This document shows, in pieces, positions 24,546 to 35,379 of a DNA stretch of 64,000 nt; within the stretch, counting starts at the first letter, position 1; each line of letters opens with the position of its first letter. A program made the translations under genes and the position numbers. The notes beneath the pieces were generated by a model, which did no database searches, had not been told where the DNA came from, and saw nothing but the letters and a program-made list of their open reading frames with translations. The DNA lies in the NCBI GenBank assembly GCA_011033025.1, contig WFMF01000009.1, forward strand, positions 496,001 to 560,000. Direction: 5' to 3'. Source of the DNA: Beroe forskalii (Eukaryota > Ctenophora > Nuda > Beroida > Beroidae).

Positions 24546-25440
24546 TGTGTCTGTTTTAACTATTTTAACTTATTTTTGGGACAAAACAGACCTGTCCGTT
24601 ATGTAGTAGATAAAATTTATAAATCCCATCCAATGTCTTATCTATAAAGGTGTATGGGTATACTACAAACCTGTCCGTTATGGGCCACGCAAGACTCCAG
24701 AATCCTGAGTATCACAGTTTAGGTATTGGAGCATTGAAGCATTAATCCACCCGAATTTTGCATTGACCTGGAAATTTTTTATAACAATTCATTTCCGGTT
24801 GGAGGTGGTAGGCCTCGAGAGGCCCCAAAAAGTTTACCACCCTAGCTAATGGGGCGATGGTTTTTGGGCCACACCTTTTTGCGGCTGACGCTAAGGCCCA
24901 AAATTTTGAATTTTCATTTTTTGACCAATCTTGTCATGATAGGTGTCTAAAATATGGTTTTTCGGCACGAGAAAACGATGGAATTGGTTTCAAAGCAATA
25001 TTAGCAACTCTTCACCTTGAAATGTTGAAAATTGACTTTCAATCCATTTTCGCACCACAGATTCATGAAGCAAGCAATATGGCCATGGGTGGAAAACACA
25101 AAACTATTTACTAACCAAATTATATTCTTATGTAGGTAGTAGTTATGGCTGATGACAGAATCTGTAGATTATGTGATGAATCCCTTGATAATGGAGAGAA
25201 GAAACTGAAGCTTTAAAGGATTAAAGGTGTCAAGAACTGCAATGTGTATTCAAAAAAGAAAATTGGTCTTGTATTTTCTGTAAGTTAATAATGTCAAATA
25301 ACAAATATATGGTTTTGTAACTTTTAAGACTTATTCAATGTATATCAGTTAATTGTACCATTTCCGAGTCCCTTTAGGTATGATGATTGTACCATTGTAT
25401 GAATGATAATGTAGTAGGCATGGCATTACCAAAATTTTAT
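24546..25440. other. No supported gene
   Basis: Two similar fragments (AACAGACCTGTCCGTTATG at about 24,585 and AACCTGTCCGTTATGGGCC at about 24,668) suggest a local duplication. A frame at 24,857-25,114 has no recognisable motif. Confidence 0.4.
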
Positions 25441-25444
25441 TTTT

Positions 25445-26995
25445 AAGCTGCGCGCACGACCTTACGGTGTGCGCGCATGATTTTAAGCTGCGCGCACGAC
25501 CTACACAGTGCATGCGCTTATGCTTTTTAAGCTGCGCGCACGACCTTACGGTGTGCGCGCATGCTTTTAAAGCTGCGCGCACGACCTTACGGTGTGCGCG
25601 CACCATTCAAGCTGCGCGGTTTTTACGGGTTTGCGCGCATTTTTTTACGCTGCGTGCACGACCGTACGGTTTTGCTTTTGCGCAGCTGCGCATGGAGAAC
25701 GGTTTGCGCGCATGCTTTTAAGCTGCGCGCACGACCTTACGGTGTGCGCGCATGCTTTTTAAGCTGCGCGCACGACCTTACGGTGCGCACACCCTTTTTA
25801 AGCTGCGCACATGACCTGACGGTGTGCGCGCATGCTTTTTAAGATGCGGGCACGACCTTACGGTGTGTGCGCACGCTTTTTAAGCCGCGCGCACGACTTT
25901 ACGGTGTGCTTACGTTTTTGCTGTTCGCGCACGGTTTTTCGTTGCGCACACATTACAGTGCGCACGACCTTACGGTTTGTCGCGCATGACCTTAAACGTG
26001 CGCGCACGCTTTTTACTGTGCGCACGACCTTACGGTGTGCGCGCACGCTTTTAAGCTGCGCGCACGACCTTTTTGCGCACGCGCGCGCATTATTACGGTG
26101 TGCGCATGCTTTTTAAGCTGCGCGCACGACCTTACGGTGTGTGCGCATGCTTTTTAAGCTGCGCGCACGACCTTACGGTGTGCGCGCATGCTTTTTAAGC
26201 TGCGCGCACGAAATCACGGTGTGCATACGGCTTTTGCTGCGCGCACGACTTTTTAAGCTGCGCGCGACTATTTTAAGTGTGCGCGCACGACGTTACGGTG
26301 TGCGCGCACGCTTTTTACGGGTGCGCGCACGACACGTTACGGTGTGCGCGCATGCTTTTAAAGCTGAGCGCATGACCCTACGGTGTGCGCGCATGCTTTT
26401 AAAGCTGCGCGCACGACCTTACGGTGTGCGCATGCTTTTTTAAGCTGCGCGCACGACCTTACGGTGGTGCATTTTCGCTTTTGACCTACGCGTTTATAAC
26501 TACGGTTTGCGCAACGACTTTTGCGCAAAATTTTTACGCACGCGTACGGTTTGCTTGCGCACGTTTTTAACGCGTGCACGACAATAACGGTGTACGCGCA
26601 CCATTTTTTGCTGCGCGCACGACCTTACGGTTTGCGCGTGATTGAAGCTGCGCGCACGTTTTCACGGTGTGGGTGCATGTTTTTAGAGCTGCGCGCGCAA
26701 CCAAAACGGTGTGCAAACTTTTTTAAGCTGCGCGCACGACCAAACGGTGTGCGCGCACGTTTTTTAAGCTGCGATGCAATGACTTGCGCGCTTTTTGGCA
26801 CCATCTTGCAGGGCGCGCGCACAATTTTAAGCTGCGCGCACGACCTTAAGATGCGCGCATGCTTTTTTGCTGCGCACCAGCTGGTCACAAACGTTTCCAG
26901 TCAGAACATTGAAAAGAATATTTAAAGACTTGCGCGCAAAATTTACACTGCGCGCGCATGATTTTAAGCTGCGCGCACGACATACTTTTGCAATT
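25445..26995 (+). repeat. GC-rich 41-bp minisatellite
   Basis: The unit runs TTTTTAAGCTGCGCGCACGA then CCTTACGGTGTGCGCGCATG and C. The spacing is 41 bases where clean, for example unit starts at 26,110, 26,151 and 26,192. It is partly self-complementary (GCGCGCAC / GTGCGCGC), so each unit can form a hairpin. Units degrade to the right and dissolve into the mosaic region after 27.0 kb. Frames on both strands (arginine/alanine/cysteine-rich) are read-through products. Confidence 0.93.
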
Positions 26996-27059
26996 AACGT
27001 TGTCAGGCGCGCACGACTGATATCTGTGCGTTTGCTTTTTGCTTGCGCAAGATATTATT

Positions 27060-27745
27060 AAATGCGCAATGTATCAAAAATTCCTATCGCGCAAAATTCC
27101 GATCATTACGAAACAAAATTTCCGTTTGAACATCGATTCATGGAGGATAAGTGTTTAAACATAGACAGTGAAACATTACGGTGTGCGCGGAATTTTTCAA
27201 ATGCAAGTCAATCTTGAAGGTCATGCGCGCTTGTTTTTTCAGCAAACGAAATTTTGATCGTTCGTTTGATCATCCAAGAATGCGCGCACGATCCGACATC
27301 TCCGATCTGTGGTCGTTCATCTCTGAAAGCTGCGCTGACGATTTTAACTTACGGTGAAGGCATCATGATGTTTTTAAGCTGCGCGCACGATATTTACCTA
27401 TTGAGATCAAAGGCTTTTTAAGCTGGGCGCAAATTTTGCACAAGTTGGTGATGTTGATAATTGCGACGACGCGCATAACGCGTCGCGCTGTCACGCTAGA
27501 TAATACTGAAACGCACAACTTTCATCACAAATTAACAAATTTCAGAAGCTGCGCGCAAATTGTCCCAATTTAAAATCTTGTACCAAATAATTTTTTTCAA
27601 ACATTATTAGGTTGCTCCATTGGCTTTTGATTCTAATTAAGGAATTTACGGTGCGCGCGAATGCTTTTTGCTTAATTAATCTTAAAGACGCTTTTTAAGC
27701 TGCGCGCATGATTTACGGCTTTTGCGCGCATTTTTTCATCATCGC
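27060..27745 (-). repeat. Mosaic inverted copy of 15.5-16.15 kb, interspersed with GC-satellite words
   Basis: Reverse-complement matches to the left arm occur in the right order. They include CATCGATTCATGGAGGATAA (27,132), TTTGATCATCCAAG (27,266), TCCGATCTGTGGTCGTTCAT (27,301), CAAATTAACAAATTTCAGAA (27,527) and AATCTTGTACCAAATAAT (27,574). Between and inside these matches are pieces of the neighbouring GC satellite (AAGCTGCGCGCACGA, TTACGGTGTGCGCG, GAAGCTGCGCGCAAATTG) that the left arm lacks. The region reads as two sequences interleaved. Confidence 0.8.
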
Positions 27746-27749
27746 GCAT

Positions 27750-30700
27750 TCTGATGGTGAGGAGACACTTACAAACTGCGTGCATTCTGATGAGAGGGGG
27801 AATAAGAAAGATACAAACACAGTGCATTCTGATGAAATAAGACGAAAACGACATTTGACGGTGTAGACGATAAAACACAGTGCATTTTGATGCTGGGGAA
27901 TAAGACGATACAAAAGTGCGCGTGCATTCTGATGAGGGGAACAAGACGATACAAACACAGTGCATTCTGATGAGACGATAGGGGAATAATAAGACGATAC
28001 AAACACAGTGCATTCTGATGAGAGGGGGAATAAGACGATACAAACACAGTGCATTCTGATGAGAGGGAATAAGACGATACAAACACAGTGCATTCTGATG
28101 AGGGGGGAATAAGACGATACAAACAGTGCATTCTGATGAGAGGGGGAATAAGACGGTACATTTTAAGAGGGGAATAAGACGATACAAACACAGTGCATTC
28201 ATTGAAAGATGGGGGACGAAGACGTTTACAAACACAGTGCATTCTGATGAGAGGGGAATAAGACGATACAAACACAGTGCATTCTGATGAGAGGGGAATA
28301 AGACGATACAAACACAGTGCATTCTGATGAGAGGGAATAAGACGATACAAAACAGTGCATTCTGATGAGAGGGGAATGATTCTGATGAGGGGAATAAGAC
28401 GATACAAACACAGTGCATTCTGATGAGAGGGGAATAAGACGATACAAACACAGTGCATTCTGATGATGAGAGGGGAATAAGACGATACAAACACAGTGCA
28501 TTCTGATGAGAGGGGGAATAAGACGGGAAAACACAGTGCATTCTGAAAGGGGGAATAAGTGCGATACAAACACAGTGCATTCTGATGAGAGGGGGAATAA
28601 GACGATACAAACACAGTGCATTCTGATGAGGGGGAATAAGACGATACAAAACAGTGCATTCAGGGGAATAAGACGATACAAACACAGTGCATTCTGATGA
28701 AACACAGTGCATTCTGATGAGAGGGGAATAAGACGATACAAACACAGTGCATTCTGATGAGAGGGGAATAAGACGATACAAACACAGTGCATTCTGATGA
28801 GAGGGGAATAAGACGATACAAACACATGCATTCTGATGAAATAAGACGATACAAACACAGTGCATTCTGATGAGAGGGGGAATAAGACGATACAAACACA
28901 GTGCATTCTGATGGGAATAAGACGGGGTGCAATGAGAGGGGAATAAGACGATACAAACACAGTGCATTCTGATGAGAGGGGAATAAGACGATACAAACAC
29001 AGTGCATTCTGATGAGGGGAATAAGACGATACAAAACACAGTGCATTCTGATGAGAGGGGGAATAAGACGATACAAACACAGTGCATTCTGATGAGAGGG
29101 GAATAAGACGATACAAACACAGTGCATTCTGATGAGAGGGGAATAAGACGATACAAACACAGTGCATTCTGATGAGAGGGGGAATAAGACGATACAAACA
29201 CAGTGCATTCTGATGAGAGGGGAATAAGACGATACAAACACAGTGCATTCTGATGAGAGGGGGAATAAGACGATACAAACACAGTGCATTCTGATGAGAG
29301 GGGAATAAGACGACGATACAAACACAGTGCATTCTGATGAGGGGGGGAATAAGACGATACAAACACAGTGCATTCTGATGAGAGGGGAATAAGACGATAC
29401 AAACACAGTGCATTCTGATGAGAGGGGAATAAGACGATACAAACACAGTGCATTCTGATGAGAGGGGAATAAGACGATACAAACACAGTGCATTCTGATG
29501 AGAGGGGAATAAGACGATACAAACACAGTGCATTCCTGATGAGAGGGGAATAAGACGATACAAACACAGTGCATTCTGATGAGAGGGGAATAAGACGATA
29601 CAAACACAGTGCATTCTGATGAGAGGGGGAATAAGACGATACAAACACAGTGCATTCTGATGAGAGGGGAATAAGACGATACAAACACAGTGCATTCTGA
29701 TGAGGGGGGAATAAGACGATACAAACACAGTGCATTCTGATGAGAGGGGAATAAGACGATACAAACACAGTGCATTCTGATGAGAGGGGAATAAGACGAT
29801 ACAAACACAGTGCATTCTGATGAGAGGGGAATAAGACGATACAAACACAGTGCATTCTGATGAGAGGGGAATAAGACGATACAAACACAGTACATTCCTG
29901 ATGAGGGGAATAAGACGATACAAACACAGTGCATTCTGATGAGAGGGGAATAAGACGATACAAACACAGTGCATTCTGATGAGAGGGGGAATAAGACGAT
30001 ACAAACACAGTGCATTCTGATGAGAGGGGGAATAAGACGATACAAACACAGTGCATTCTGATGAGAGGGGGAATAAGACGATACAAACACAGTGCATTCT
30101 GATGAGAGGGGGAATAAGACGATACAAACACAGTGCATTCTGATGAGAGGGGGAATAAGACGATACAAACACAGTGCATTCTGATGAGAGGGGGAATAAG
30201 ACGATACAAACACAACACAGTGCATTCTGATGAGAGGGGGAATAAGACGATACAAACACAGTGCATTCTGATGAGAGGGGAATAAGACGATACAAACACA
30301 GTGCATTCTGATGAGGAGAGGGGAATAAGACGATACAAACACAGTGCATTCTGATGAGAGGGGAATAAGACGATACAAACACAGTGCATTCTGATGAGAG
30401 GGGGAATAAGACGATACAAACACAGTGCATTCTGATGAGAGGGGAATAAGACGATACAAACACAGTGCATTCTGATGAGAGGGGGGGGAATAAGACGATA
30501 CAAACACAGTGCATTCTGATGAGAGGGGAATAAGACGATACAAACACAGTGCATTCTGATGAGAGGGGAATAAGACGATACAAACACAGTGCATTCTGAT
30601 GAGAGGGGAATAAGACGATACAAACACAGTGCATTCTGATGAGAGGGGAATAAGACGATACAAACACAGTGCATTCTGATGAGAGGGGAATAAGACGATA

Positions 30701-32085
30701 CAAACACAGTGCATTCTGATGAGAGGGGAATAAGACGATACAAAACACAGTGCATTCTGATGAGAGGGGGAATAAGACGATACAGACATGCATTCTGATG
30801 AGGGGGAATAAGACGATACAAACACAGTGCATTCTGATGAGAGGGGGAATAAGACGATACAAACACAGTGCATTCTGATGAGAGGGGGAATAAGACGATA
30901 CAAACACAGTGCATTCTGATGAGAGGGGGAATAAGACGATACAAACACAGTGCATTCTGAGAGGGGAATAAGACGATACAAACACAGAATAAGACGATAC
31001 AAACACAGTGCATTCTGATGAGGGGATAAGATACAAACACAGTGCATTCTGATGAGAGGGGGAATAAGACGATACAAACACAGTGCATTCTGATGAGAGG
31101 GGGAATAAGACGATACAAACACAGTGCATTCTGATATGAGGGGGAATAAGACGATACAAACACAGTGCATTCTGATGAGAGGGGGAATAAGACGATACAA
31201 ACACAGTGCATTCTGATGAGAGGGGGAATAAGACGATACAAACACAGTGCATTCTGATGAGAGGAGGAATAAGACGATACAAACACAGTGCATTCTGATG
31301 AAAGGGGGAATTAGAAGTTACAAACACAGGGCATTCTGATGAGAGGAGGAATAAGACGATACAAACACAGTGCATTCTGATGAGAGGGGGAATAAGACGA
31401 TACAAACACAGGGCATTCTGATGAGAGGGGAATAAGACGATACAAACACAGTGCATTCTGATGAGAGGGGGAATAAGACGATACAAACACAGTGCATTCT
31501 GATGAGATAGGGGAATAAGACGATACAAACACAGTGCATTCTCATGATAAGACGATACAAACACAGTGCATTCTGATGAGGGGAATAAGACGATACAAAC
31601 ACAGTGCATTCTGATGAGAGGGGAATAAGACGATACAAACACAGTGCATTCTGATGAGAGGGGAATAAGACGATACAAACACAGTGCATTCTGATGAGAG
31701 GGGAATAAGACGATACAAACACAGTGCATTCTGATGAGAGGGGAATAAGACGATACAAACACAGTACATTCTGATGAGGAGGGGAATAAGACTATACAAA
31801 CACAGTGCATTCTGATGAGAGGGAATAAGACGATACAAACACAGTGCATTCTGATTAGAGGGGGAATTAAGACGATACAAACACAGTGCATTCTGATGAG
31901 AGGGGAATAAGACGATACAAACACAGTGCATTCTGATGAGAGGGGAATAAGACGATACAAACACAGTGCATTCTGATGAGAGGGGGAATAAGACGATACA
32001 AACACAGTGCATTCTGATGAGAGGGGAATAAGACGATACAAACACAGTGCATTCTGATGAGAGGGGAATAAGACGATACAAAGAG
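27750..32085 (-). repeat. 41-bp minisatellite, inverted array
   Basis: About 105 units of the 12.8-15.5 kb family lie on the opposite strand (GAATAAGACGATACAAACAC, then AGTGCATTCTGATGAGAGGG). Almost all are the stop-free variant, so minus-strand frames of 1,204, 1,271 and 877 codons stay open in all three frames at once; overlapping frames with no preference argue against coding. Between 27.75 and 29.05 kb units are shortened, fused or carry indels. The part to 32.08 kb is much cleaner. Unit length alternates between 40 and 41 with the number of Gs. Confidence 0.95.
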
Positions 32086-33720
32086 GTGAACACTGTCAAA
32101 ATGATGCATAAGACCGATGTGGGGTAAAGTGGGACAAATTTTCGAAAATTTTCCAAAGCAACACCCCAACAGTATTTCATGCAATAAAAGCCACTGGGTA
32201 AAGTGGGACAGTCATATTTTATATATTTTACCCATTGTGGGGTAAAAGTGGTACAGCAATAACAATTGATTTTATAATGATCTAGACATTTATTTGTTAT
32301 AATTTAGATGGAATTCTATTGCCAACAAGACTTTACAGGTGAGTGGGGAAAGTGGAACAGGAATTCAATCTTGATTATTGGATTGGTGGGGTAATGTGGG
32401 ACAATTGATAAAAAGTATGGAACTAATCGAAAATCGCCCTGTTTTTGTGACTTACATTGTGTATGTATGTGAGAATATCAATAATGCCTATTAAAACTTT
32501 TAATACAGCATCACGAATTAAAATTATTGATTTTTATTGAATTTTTGACAATTTTTGTGCAACTGTCCCACTTTCCCCCCAAAATTATTATACCATATCA
32601 TTTAGTGCTATTGTCAAGAAAAAATAAAGTATACTACAACCAAAGTGAAAAATCTTGATGAAAAACAACCTCCACAGCATAATTGTTTCCTTAGGAATAC
32701 ATGATTTCATTTGATCTGACTTGACTGTCCCACTTTCCCCATTAACATGATTTTCAATGAAAATAAAATTTCATCCCTGAGAAACTTATAAGGGATGTTT
32801 TAATAAACAAATTATGAATTGCAAATGCTTTTTATTGCTTATATTGTGATAATTATCCTTGTTAACTATCAGTGTCCCTCTTTCCCCACAACGTGTTAAT
32901 TATAGGTAATTACATTTTCTCATTAAATTTCGTCATTTTGGGCTTCACTCAGATGACAACTGAACCGTTGGAATGGAGAAAAATCGATAAATGGTTCCCA
33001 TACAACAAATTTACGAAGTTTTTAGGTGAGCGCGGGTAAAGTGGGACATTCCTAAAAAGGCTGTAAAATGACCAAAAACCAAAATTCTTGCCAAAGAGGT
33101 ACTTATTTTCCATGTTTGGCCATATGAACCTCCACATGCAAGAACGGGCCAAGTTACTTGGCCCACTTTTTCAATTTGTTGCTAGACGTGATCAGGACGT
33201 CTAGACGCACCTACAGGTGAAATTTTGAAAGAATCTGAGACTTTTTTGAAAAATTTTTCAAATTTTTCAAAATGCAAGAACGGGCTATGAAACATGGACT
33301 ATCATGATATTTAAAATCTGTAATGCAAGAACGGGCTAAATAACTTAGCTCGGGGATCATACTGAAATTTCTAGTAAGTACTGGGCCATGTTACTTAGAC
33401 CACCACAAAATCCTGGCCAAAGTTTGGGCCATCTTACATAGCCCGCTTTTTAATGAAACATTGTCATTTTTCAAGTGGGCTAAGTTAACATGGCCCATTT
33501 TTCTGAGGATTACATATACGAATTTGCCTGTTTCATATGGTCTAAGTCAACATAGCCCATCATAGCAGAAATATGAGGTTACAAATTGAGGCTTATTGAG
33601 TATGGCAAAATATGTATTTTGGGCCATCTGCTAACCTAAGTCAAAGTTTATAAGATTTGTATAAAAACATTCTCCATGGGAGCCTCACAATGCGTGATTC
33701 CATGGCAGTTGCCAGTTATT
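32086..33720. repeat. Dispersed repeat rich in GTAAAGTGGGACA and GGGCCA...TGGCCC words
   Basis: TGGGGTAAAGTGGGACA variants recur near 32,118, 32,195, 32,227, 32,388 and 33,036. Their complement TGTCCCACTTTCCCC occurs near 32,562 and 32,725. From 33,130 to 33,640 short inverted words of the type GGGCTAAGTTAACATGGCCC follow each other. The stretch around CATGCAAGAACGGGCCAAGT (33,136) is found inverted at about 38,698-38,718. No gene was seen. Confidence 0.7.
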
Positions 33721-33733
33721 AATTTGTCTTTTA

Positions 33734-33982
33734 CTACAGAGTCATGATCTGAGAAGCAAGCAGCTGAAAAATCAAAACTGTCAGGTAAACAGAAAGATCC
33801 CGAGCAACTTCGAATGCTTCCAAACTCACAATGTAACAGAACCCTTCACAGCACTCAAGATTCAAAAACACATCGCTTCCTCTTGAGGCAGCATAAGAGC
33901 TGAGCTCTCCTGTGTCTAATCTTTCGTAGGAACCAACATCTTCAGTAGACAGAAACTGAGTATAATTGTAAGTTATGTCCAT
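33734..33982 (-). CDS. Hypothetical 82-residue ORF or exon fragment
   Basis: A minus-strand ATG-to-stop frame (MDITYNYTQFLSTEDVGSYE onward) has a balanced amino-acid composition, unlike the repeat-derived frames around it. A possible acceptor (CTTCCTAG) lies just upstream, and a possible donor (ATT/GTGAGT) lies inside. It could be an exon captured in repeat DNA or chance. I recognise no domain. Confidence 0.22.
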   Translation of the reverse strand: MDITYNYTQFLSTEDVGSYERLDTGELSSYAASRGSDVFLNLECCEGFCYIVSLEAFEVARDLSVYLTVLIFQLLASQIMTL

Positions 33983-34159
33983 AGAACTGCTTGATCATAA
34001 CCTAGGAAGTCAAACAATGAGCCTGTCAAGTGCCAACACAGAAATGGTCCTTAGTATCTAGAAGACAATTTGAAAGGACTTCATATAACGCTCCATAATA
34101 CGCCTCAGCACTTCATCATGATTTCACTGAGTCTAAGCAATTCAGTAACGCCATGAGTC

Positions 34160-35205
34160 CATAAAGCGTTTTCCAAACTCGCAAACACACCGGATCACGC
34201 CAAAGCTCTCCAGATCGCTTCCATGTGCTCCAATTCGCTTTCAAGCTTTCTAGATCGCTTCAAAGCCCTCCAAAATGTTTCCAAGCACTCCTGATCGCCT
34301 CGAATTCTTCCTAATTGCTTCCAAGCGCCCCTGATAGGTTTCATATCCTCCTGATCACTTCAAAGCGTGTGTAGTCGCTTTAAGCCCTCCTGATCACTTT
34401 CAAGCACTCCTGATTTCTTCCAAGTGCTCTTGATTGCTCATAGTACATCATAGTGCTTCCAAGTACTCCCTATAGCTTCCAAGTGCTCCACATTGCTTAC
34501 ACGCACTTCTAAGCTTCCCAGATCACTTCCAAGCTTTCCAGATTGCTTCCAAGCGCTCCTGATTGCTTCCAAGCTCGCCAGGTTGCTTACAAGCTCTCCA
34601 AATCGCTTTCAAGCTTTCCAGATCTTGCTTCCGAGCTTTCCAGATTGCTTCCAAGCGCCCCTGATCACTTCTAAGTACTCCTTATCGCTTCCAAGCTTTC
34701 CTGATTGCTTACAGGCGCTCCTGCATGCCTTGAGGTGCTCCTGGTTTCTGCCTAGTACTCCTAATTGCTCTTAGCCCACCAGGGTGCTACCAAATGCTCT
34801 CGATCACTTCCAAGTGACAAGTGCTCCAGAGCATTTCCAAGTACTTGTGATCGCTTCCCGTTCCAAGCGCTTTTGATCGCTTACAAGCTTTGCAGATTGT
34901 TTCCAAGGTCTCCAGATCGCTTCTTAGCGCTAATGGTCGCTTCAAAGCGCTCCTGACTGCTTCCAAGCGCTCCTGATAGCTTCCAAGCGCTCCTGATTGC
35001 TTCAAAGCGCTCCTGATCGCTTCTAAGTCCTCCTGATTGTTTCCAAACGCACTTGATCACTTCCAAGCGCTTTTGACCGTCTCCAGGCACTCTTGCTTTG
35101 TTCCAAAATCCAAACCCCCTTGTTTCATTCCATGCACACCTGGCCGCCTCCAAGTGCTCCTGATCGCTTCATAGCGCTCCTGATTGCTTCCGCCTTCCAA
35201 GCCCA
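34160..35205 (-). repeat. Second 20-bp minisatellite (CGCTCCTGATCGCTTCCAAG), left half
   Basis: Diverged units of CGCTCCTGATCGCTTCCAAG (20 bp) are read here on the plus strand as the complement of the family at 35.4-38.0 kb. The frames over it (LPSFPDCFQALLIASK type) are repeat translations with a 20-residue period. It ends in the MITE at 35,209. Confidence 0.9.
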
Positions 35206-35208
35206 TAA

Positions 35209-35375
35209 GGGATCGTTCACATATTATGTAATCAATTTTTGGCCGATTTCAACCCCCCCCCCTCCCCCTCGTAATCAAGTTTACAGTAGTTGTATTTGTT
35301 ACAATAACATGTAACGTAATCATTCGGAAACCCCCTCCCCCCCTCTTGGTGATTACGTAATATGTGAACGATCCC
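35209..35375. mobile_element. MITE, 167 bp, TAA target-site duplication
   Basis: The termini are GGGATCGTTCACATATTAYG and its complement CGTAATATGTGAACGATCCC, about 25-bp inverted repeats. They are flanked by TAA on both sides (35,206-35,208 and 35,376-35,378). The interior is C-rich (CAACCCCCC, CCCCCTCCCC) with no coding capacity. A second copy is at 39,423-39,574. GGG termini with a 3-bp TAA duplication fit PIF/Harbinger-type MITEs; that family call is inference. Confidence 0.88.
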
Positions 35376-35379
35376 TAAT

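Noticed and set aside
25445..27060. A possible CRISPR array, from regular ~40-base spacing of near-identical GC-rich words.
   Set aside because: There are no unique spacers, units are contiguous, and the window is clearly eukaryotic.
27672..32041. Minus-strand open frames of 877 to 1,271 codons.
   Set aside because: All three frames are open over the same satellite because its unit has no stop codon and a length not divisible by three. There is no start context, splice signal or non-repeat domain.
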